Below are positions 59,692 to 64,000 of a stretch of 64,000 nucleotides of DNA, one piece after another (within the stretch, counting starts at the first letter, position 1; the number at the start of each line of letters is the position of its first letter). The DNA is taken from contig NZ_JABGNA010000008.1 of assembly GCF_013149275.1 (NCBI RefSeq), positions 62,001 to 126,000 on the forward strand, given 5' to 3'. The stretch is from Mucilaginibacter sp. SG564 (GTDB lineage: Bacteria > Bacteroidota > Bacteroidia > Sphingobacteriales > Sphingobacteriaceae). The notes under the pieces are model-generated. The model was not told the origin of the DNA and did no database searches. It worked only from the letters and a program-made list of their open reading frames with translations. The translations under genes were made by a program, and so were the position numbers.

Positions 59692-60030
59692 TTATTTTAC
59701 CCTTACCTGTTGTTTCTCTTCTTTTTCCACCTCTACTAATTCCTCAACCTCACTGATGGCCTCGGCTGGCTGGCTGGCGTAGTTCAACTTGCGGAAACGC
59801 CATTGAGCGAAAGCCGGTTCCTGGAAACGGTTAATCAGCTTAAAAAATTTGGGAAAATTGTGTACCTCATCTAATAATACGCCGGTTACTATACCATTAT
59901 TATCCAATATTTCGCGGATGGTATATTCCTTGTCCTTGGTTATCCAGATCTCAAAATCCCTTCTTATTTCTTCGCTTTTCTCAGGATCTATCCTATCATT
60001 TACGCAAATTACTTTGTCTCCTGGTTTCAT
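59692..60030 (-). CDS. Hypothetical protein
   Basis: A 112-aa protein starting MKPGDKVICVNDRIDPEKSE, a beta-rich 'KpGdkViCvnd' opening that continues TIREILDNNGIVTGVLLDEV. The C-terminal quarter is Glu/Val-rich and low-complexity. This KOW/SH3-like opening occurs in many small Bacteroidetes proteins. Function unknown. Confidence 0.55.
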   Translation of the reverse strand: MKPGDKVICVNDRIDPEKSEEIRRDFEIWITKDKEYTIREILDNNGIVTGVLLDEVHNFPKFFKLINRFQEPAFAQWRFRKLNYASQPAEAISEVEELVEVEKEEKQQVRVK

Positions 60031-60245
60031 GATCGTATATGCTATTTGAGTTGCGTTTTATTTTACACGCAGCCATAATACACTACAAAGTACCGCTTTT
60101 TAAACCGCAATTGAAAAATATCACGAATAAATTATGCAATGGTTAAGTAAAGATTAAACCACAGTTTTTATATGTGGTTAAAGAAAAGGTAACCTATTGA
60201 TTAAAAATGTCGTAATAACAGGTGATATATAAATGTATTGATGTG

Positions 60246-60551
60246 ATGAGTTTTTTTTATTTTTTTCTGATCGTAGGCTCGCTGGTGGTTTATCTTATTT
60301 TAAAATTTGATAAACAGCAACGCCATAAGCAAAAAATGCTGCTAAAAAAAATCAGTGATGTGGAGCCGCTGCTGCTCATGGAAAGTTTAAAGCAAAAGGT
60401 TAACCGCTTGAATGAGGTGATAACCCGGCATTCGGCCAAAAGTGAAATGGGCGATCAACTCAAAAAAATAACTGCCGATTATAATCGTGGGCAAATAAGC
60501 ATGCAAGCCTATAATAATGAGCTTAATGAATTGCTGAAAAGGATGGAGTAG
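60246..60551 (+). CDS. Membrane-anchored coiled-coil protein
   Basis: A 101-aa protein: TM segment FFYFFLIVGSLVVYLILKF, then a basic linker (DKQQRHKQKMLLKK) and charged helices with a C-terminal SHOCT-like part (DYNRGQISMQAYNNELNELL). A GTG start 8 codons upstream is possible. It lies 103 bp before the XRE gene. Confidence 0.5.
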   Translation: MSFFYFFLIVGSLVVYLILKFDKQQRHKQKMLLKKISDVEPLLLMESLKQKVNRLNEVITRHSAKSEMGDQLKKITADYNRGQISMQAYNNELNELLKRME

Positions 60552-60622
60552 CGATGATTATTTATAGGATGCCTGAGCATTGGCGTGGGCGGTGATATCA
60601 AAAAGTAAATAAATATTTGCCA

Positions 60623-60641
60623 AATAAACAAATTGTTTATT
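60623..60641. promoter_or_regulatory. Inverted repeat upstream of the XRE gene
   Basis: AATAAACAA-A-TTGTTTATT is a perfect dyad around one A, ending 13 bp before the start codon at 60655. Placement fits autoregulation by the XRE protein. Confidence 0.45.
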
Positions 60642-60654
60642 ATTGCAGTTGCAT

Positions 60655-61014
60655 ATGTCTGACGAAGCAATAATAAAACGGTTAAAAGTGATTGTAAAGG
60701 AGCATGGCGGGCAGCTGGCCCTTGCAGGTGCCATAGGGGTTGACCAGGGTTTTATCAGTAAAGTGATCAATCAAAAGCAGGATATCAGCTATTATTTGAT
60801 CCGTAAGCTTTGCTTTCAACTAAAATATTCGCCAGAGTGGCTTATTTTAGGTACCGGCGAAAAAAAGATAGACAAGCCCGAATCGGCTAAACTGATTACC
60901 GAGATCCAGATGATGCGCACCGAAGTAGATATTTTACATGCCCGTATGCGTGCCTACGAAATGGAGATCAAAGAACTGCGCGATCATTTACAGGTGGATA
61001 AAAAAGCCGGATAG
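60655..61014 (+). CDS. XRE-type HTH protein with coiled-coil tail
   Basis: A 119-aa protein from the ATG at 60655 (an upstream TTG at 60643 would add 4 residues). The HTH spans GGQLALAGAIGVDQGFISKV and the following SPEWLILGTGE is typical of phage-type repressor N-domains. The C-terminal 45 residues form a coiled coil (EIQMMRTEVDILHARMRAYE). No peptidase domain, so it is not a LexA-like protein. Confidence 0.78.
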   Translation: MSDEAIIKRLKVIVKEHGGQLALAGAIGVDQGFISKVINQKQDISYYLIRKLCFQLKYSPEWLILGTGEKKIDKPESAKLITEIQMMRTEVDILHARMRAYEMEIKELRDHLQVDKKAG

Positions 61015-61040
61015 TTTTACAGTTAAAAAATTGAAATAAT

Positions 61041-61075
61041 AAAAAGGCCATCCTTGTAAGGGATGGCCTTTTTAT
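61041..61075. terminator. Bidirectional rho-independent terminator
   Basis: AAAAAGGCCATCC-ttgtaa-GGGATGGCCTTTTT lies between the convergent XRE and TPR genes. Confidence 0.85.
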
Positions 61076-61090
61076 TTTATTGCGAGGTTT

Positions 61091-63322
61091 TTACCGGCAA
61101 TAGCGGCTAGCTATGATAGTTGCCTTTTTTAAACCCAGTTCAACGGCTTTGTTAAAATTGGTACAGGCTTCTGCTTTTTGGTTTAGGGCTATTTTGGTGA
61201 GTGCCATTTGTAAATAGGCGCCCGCATATTTAGTGTTTAGGGTTATAGCGGTAACGCAATCACTAAGCGCGCCTTGCGCGTCACCAAGGTCAAGTTTTAA
61301 CTCGGCCAGATCGGTATATACGTAGGCGCCGTCGCCAAATTTTAAGGCGTTGTCAAAATCCTCGGTTGAGCCTTGCTCATCGCCCTGTTTACTTTTGGCA
61401 ATACTGCTATGGGCATAGGCTTTGGCATTATTGTTATTGATATAAGTAGCGTTATGATAATCATCTGCCGCCCCGGCATAATCTTTCAAGGCTAGTTTAA
61501 CATCGCCTCTGAACAGAAAAGTTTCGTCATTAGAGTAAATGGCCACCGCTTTATCCAGATCGGCCAGGGCTGCCTTATAGTTTTTTAACCTGAACTGGAT
61601 ATGCCCGCGGTTCTGATATACCACTGCCGAAGAATCAGAAATGGAATCAATTTTTATAGCTGCGCTAAAATCGGCCAGTGCGCCACTGTTATCCAGGAGG
61701 TCGGCACGGTTAAGGCCGCGTTTTAACAGTATAGAAATGTTTTTAGGGTTTTTAACAATTCCGGCGTCATAATCGGCCATGGCGCCTTGCATGTCGCCTG
61801 CGGCAGCCTTCGCTTCGCCCCTGAAAAGATAAAAATTGGAGTTTGCTGGGTTTAAGCTAATGGCTGTTGTAAACAACGACACACCTTTTGTAGTGTATTT
61901 GAAAAAATCGGTCACCCGGCCCAGGCGTGTATAAACGTCCTGGCGCTGCGGCGAAATGGATAAAAGTTTTTCAAAATCTTTTACAGCTCCGGCATGGTCA
62001 TTAGTCTTATCTTTTTCGATGCCCCGGTTTAAATAGGCATAGGTATAATTGGGGTTTACCTGTATGGCCGTAGTATAATCACGTATAGCAGCCTGCCTGT
62101 TGCCCAGGTTACGATAGGCATCGCCACGCACCAGGTATGCCTCATCGCTTTTGTTATTGATATTGATAGCCTGTGTAAGATCGGCTATTACACCGGCAGT
62201 ATCTTTTAAAGCCATTTTTGCCTTGCTGCGGCTTATATAAGCCTTTAAACTTTGCGGGTTTAACAATATGGCGCTATCCGCATCTGATTTGGCGCCCTCA
62301 CCATCATTAAGCTCCAGTTTAACGGCAGAGCGGTTTTGGTAAGCATCCGGATTTTTAGGATCGAGTGCTATAGCATGGTCCAGATCGTCCATAGCACCGT
62401 TGTAATCCTTCAGGTTGCTTTTTACCAGTCCCCGGTATAAATATACATCGGCCCTGTTGGGGTATTGAGTAACGGCTTTATTAAAGTAATCAAGCGCCCC
62501 TTTGCTGTCGCCCATGTTATTTTCGGCATTGGCCATGTAAAAGAACAGGTTTTTGAGATTAGGATTCAGTGCCGCTGCTTTTTTATAATCGTCAACCGCG
62601 CCTTTATAATCGCCAAGGTTTCCTTTGGTGTTTGCCCGGTAAAGGTAAGCTTCAGCATTTTGAGGGTTAACAGTTAAGGCTGTAGTATAATCGGCCACAG
62701 CCCCGTTATAGTCATTGATGCTTGCCTTGGTGTCTGCCCGGTATCTGTATAAGTCGCCTTTTTGCGGGTTTAGTTTTATAGCCGTAGTATAATCACTAAT
62801 GGCGCCGGTAAAATCACCTTTGTTGTTTTTGGCCAGGCCCCGGTATTCATATAGCTCGGCATTATTGGGATTAAGTTTTAAGGCAAAAGAAAAATCGGCA
62901 ATGGCACCCGCGTAATCCTGCAGATTTGATTTGGCACTGCCACGGTACTGGAACATTTTCGCGTTCTGCGGTTCAAGCGCGATGGCTTTATTAAAATCAT
63001 CAATAGCATTGTGGTAACTGCCTAAGTTGCTTTCGGCATTGGCCTTGTAATAATACGCTGTAGCGAAATTTGGTCTTAGGCTTATGGTTTTAGTATAATC
63101 GGCAATGGCGGCCTCATAATTTTTAAGGTTACCATAAGCATTTGCACGGTAAAAATAAGCCTCATTGTTACCATCGTTCAATTGTATGGCTTTGGTAAAT
63201 TCCTGTACGGCGGCATTGTAATCTTTTGCATTGGCCCGGGCATTGCCATTTTGTATATAGGTATTTGCCGTTTGGGCAAATGCGCCAAAAGGGAACAGGA
63301 TAAGGAGTAAAAGTTTTTTCAT
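61091..63322 (-). CDS. Exported TPR-repeat protein
   Basis: A 743-aa protein from the ATG at 63320-63322, chosen because it gives a clean signal peptide (MKKLLLLILFPFGAFAQ). The rest is an almost continuous array of about 20 tetratricopeptide repeats of 34 residues, with patterns like AYFYRANAYGNLKNYEAAIA and DYTKAI.LNP. The repeats are well conserved among themselves, suggesting recent tandem expansion. It is a periplasmic scaffold for protein-protein contacts; partners unknown. Confidence 0.9.
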   Translation of the reverse strand: MKKLLLLILFPFGAFAQTANTYIQNGNARANAKDYNAAVQEFTKAIQLNDGNNEAYFYRANAYGNLKNYEAAIADYTKTISLRPNFATAYYYKANAESNLGSYHNAIDDFNKAIALEPQNAKMFQYRGSAKSNLQDYAGAIADFSFALKLNPNNAELYEYRGLAKNNKGDFTGAISDYTTAIKLNPQKGDLYRYRADTKASINDYNGAVADYTTALTVNPQNAEAYLYRANTKGNLGDYKGAVDDYKKAAALNPNLKNLFFYMANAENNMGDSKGALDYFNKAVTQYPNRADVYLYRGLVKSNLKDYNGAMDDLDHAIALDPKNPDAYQNRSAVKLELNDGEGAKSDADSAILLNPQSLKAYISRSKAKMALKDTAGVIADLTQAININNKSDEAYLVRGDAYRNLGNRQAAIRDYTTAIQVNPNYTYAYLNRGIEKDKTNDHAGAVKDFEKLLSISPQRQDVYTRLGRVTDFFKYTTKGVSLFTTAISLNPANSNFYLFRGEAKAAAGDMQGAMADYDAGIVKNPKNISILLKRGLNRADLLDNSGALADFSAAIKIDSISDSSAVVYQNRGHIQFRLKNYKAALADLDKAVAIYSNDETFLFRGDVKLALKDYAGAADDYHNATYINNNNAKAYAHSSIAKSKQGDEQGSTEDFDNALKFGDGAYVYTDLAELKLDLGDAQGALSDCVTAITLNTKYAGAYLQMALTKIALNQKAEACTNFNKAVELGLKKATIIASRYCR

Positions 63323-63525
63323 TGATGAATACCGGTTTTCAAGTTTCAGTAAAACTAATACAGCACACAACAAAGGCCATACCGAAAATAAAAACGCTTA
63401 AAATAGAGTTTTAAAAACGGTTTATAACATTGAGTTAAGCGTATTTGGGGTATAAAAACCCCAGAATTAATTTTTGAGACAATATTCGACAGGAGTAATT
63501 AACCTATAGGTAAGCAGGGTGGAGC

Positions 63526-63756
63526 TTAGAAGTAGGATGCTTCGTTTGTTTTGTCTGCGTGGTTTTGGACGCGTCTTTTATTATAAAAGATAAATGCCGT
63601 GCAAATGAGAATACAGGAAATAGCAAAAATTTCAATAATAAAATGAATAAGGGGGATATGGCCCGGAGTATTGGAGATCAAAATACCTGCATCTGGCAGG
63701 AGTAATCCAAATAATGGAAAACAAAAGAACATTCTTAATATTATTAATTTCTCCAT
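63526..63756 (-). CDS. Small two-TM protein
   Basis: A 76-aa protein from the ATG at 63754-63756 (MEKLIILRMFFCFPLFGLLL) with a second membrane segment (IIEIFAISCILICTAFIFY) and a basic tail NKRRVQNHADKTNEASYF. Family unknown. The 200 bp beyond it, up to the right-edge gene, is A+T-rich with no ORF. Confidence 0.5.
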   Translation of the reverse strand: MEKLIILRMFFCFPLFGLLLPDAGILISNTPGHIPLIHFIIEIFAISCILICTAFIFYNKRRVQNHADKTNEASYF

Positions 63757-63944
63757 AATTATTAACATTTAGTATGATAATGCTAAGGTACGCATTAAAT
63801 CATTATTATTTAAATAAAAAAACAAACTAATTCGTACTACAATCCAGATAAAAAAAAGTTTTCAAATTTTTTAAAAAAGTTTTTAGAGTATGAAAAGGGA
63901 GTGAATAAGGGGAGGAAAAATATTTTCAAATTTATTTTTAAATG

Positions 63945-63966
63945 AATGAATGTTCATTTATATTTG
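63945..63966 (+). promoter_or_regulatory. TetR-type operator overlapping a -7 promoter element
   Basis: AATGAA-TG-TTCATT (63945-63958) is a perfect dyad. TATATTTG (63959-63966) directly follows and fits TAnnTTTG, 10 bp upstream of the ATG at 63977. This is the arrangement of an autoregulated repressor promoter. Confidence 0.55.
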
Positions 63967-63976
63967 TAATGAAAAT

Positions 63977-64000
63977 ATGAGACCACGCGACGAAAATAAG
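63977..64000 (+). CDS. Start of probable TetR-family regulator (partial)
   Basis: Only eight codons (MRPRDENK) are inside the window. The basic start and the adjacent dyad operator and promoter make a TetR/AcrR-type regulator likely, but the rest of the gene is not visible. Confidence 0.4.

Overview
This window is most likely chromosome of a Bacteroidetes bacterium of the Sphingobacteriaceae type (Mucilaginibacter/Pedobacter-like). This is inferred from several promoters with the Bacteroidetes -7 element TAnnTTTG (26928, 42469, 53390, 58745, 63959), the Bacteroidetes-style tyrosine integrase and DUF6712-like phage protein, and lipoproteins and OMP85 proteins of that phylum. Weak Shine-Dalgarno signals agree with this. 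I could not check any of it against a database.

Region 1 (about 750-25611) looks like a genomic island of roughly 25 kb inserted in the 3' end of a tRNA-Lys gene. A tyrosine integrase (24169-25422) lies beside the intact tRNA-Lys (25597-25669, minus). The last bases of that tRNA recur as an exact 16-bp direct repeat at 750-765, the presumed far attachment site. A terminator follows each copy in the direction of tRNA transcription. The cargo is stress-related: LigD, a YdaT-like protein, a DUF3606-like protein, a PncC-like protein, an Nramp-like transporter, an SDR dehydrogenase, a FAD/Rieske oxidoreductase in an operon with a GH130 protein, two ferritin-like (YciE/DUF892) proteins, manganese catalase, pyrophosphatase, two near-identical 52-aa membrane proteins, a response regulator and a CHASE3/PAS histidine kinase. 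Left of the island is a decayed AraC regulator.

Region 2 (25.6-27.2 kb) is ordinary chromosome: tRNA-Lys, a YCF48-like secreted protein and two tRNA-Leu genes.

Region 3 (27239-52930) is a 25.7-kb siphovirus-like particle gene cluster, almost entirely on the minus strand. It runs from terminase (right) through tail genes, tape measure, protease, capsid, portal and fibre to a lysis cassette (left). There is no integrase, repressor, replication or recombination gene in it, so it is a defective or domesticated prophage, or possibly a gene-transfer-agent-like element. Read left to right, portal-capsid-protease-tape measure-tail follows roughly the usual head-to-tail order, but transcription runs the other way. 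Three features stand out. First, five paralogous ~50-aa genes on the opposite (plus) strand (42484-44929) form an array near the tape-measure start, with fragments resembling the tape-measure start between them. Second, most intergenic gaps from 34 to 53 kb are filled by a long self-complementary element built from reiterated short words. Third, one gene continues in the -1 frame after a T8 slippery run.

Region 4 (53.4-64 kb) is ordinary chromosome: an OMP85-family protein, a lipoprotein, an RRM RNA-binding protein, GNAT, an S24/LexA-type regulator with a palindromic operator, an XRE regulator, a large TPR protein and the first codons of a probable TetR regulator at the right edge.
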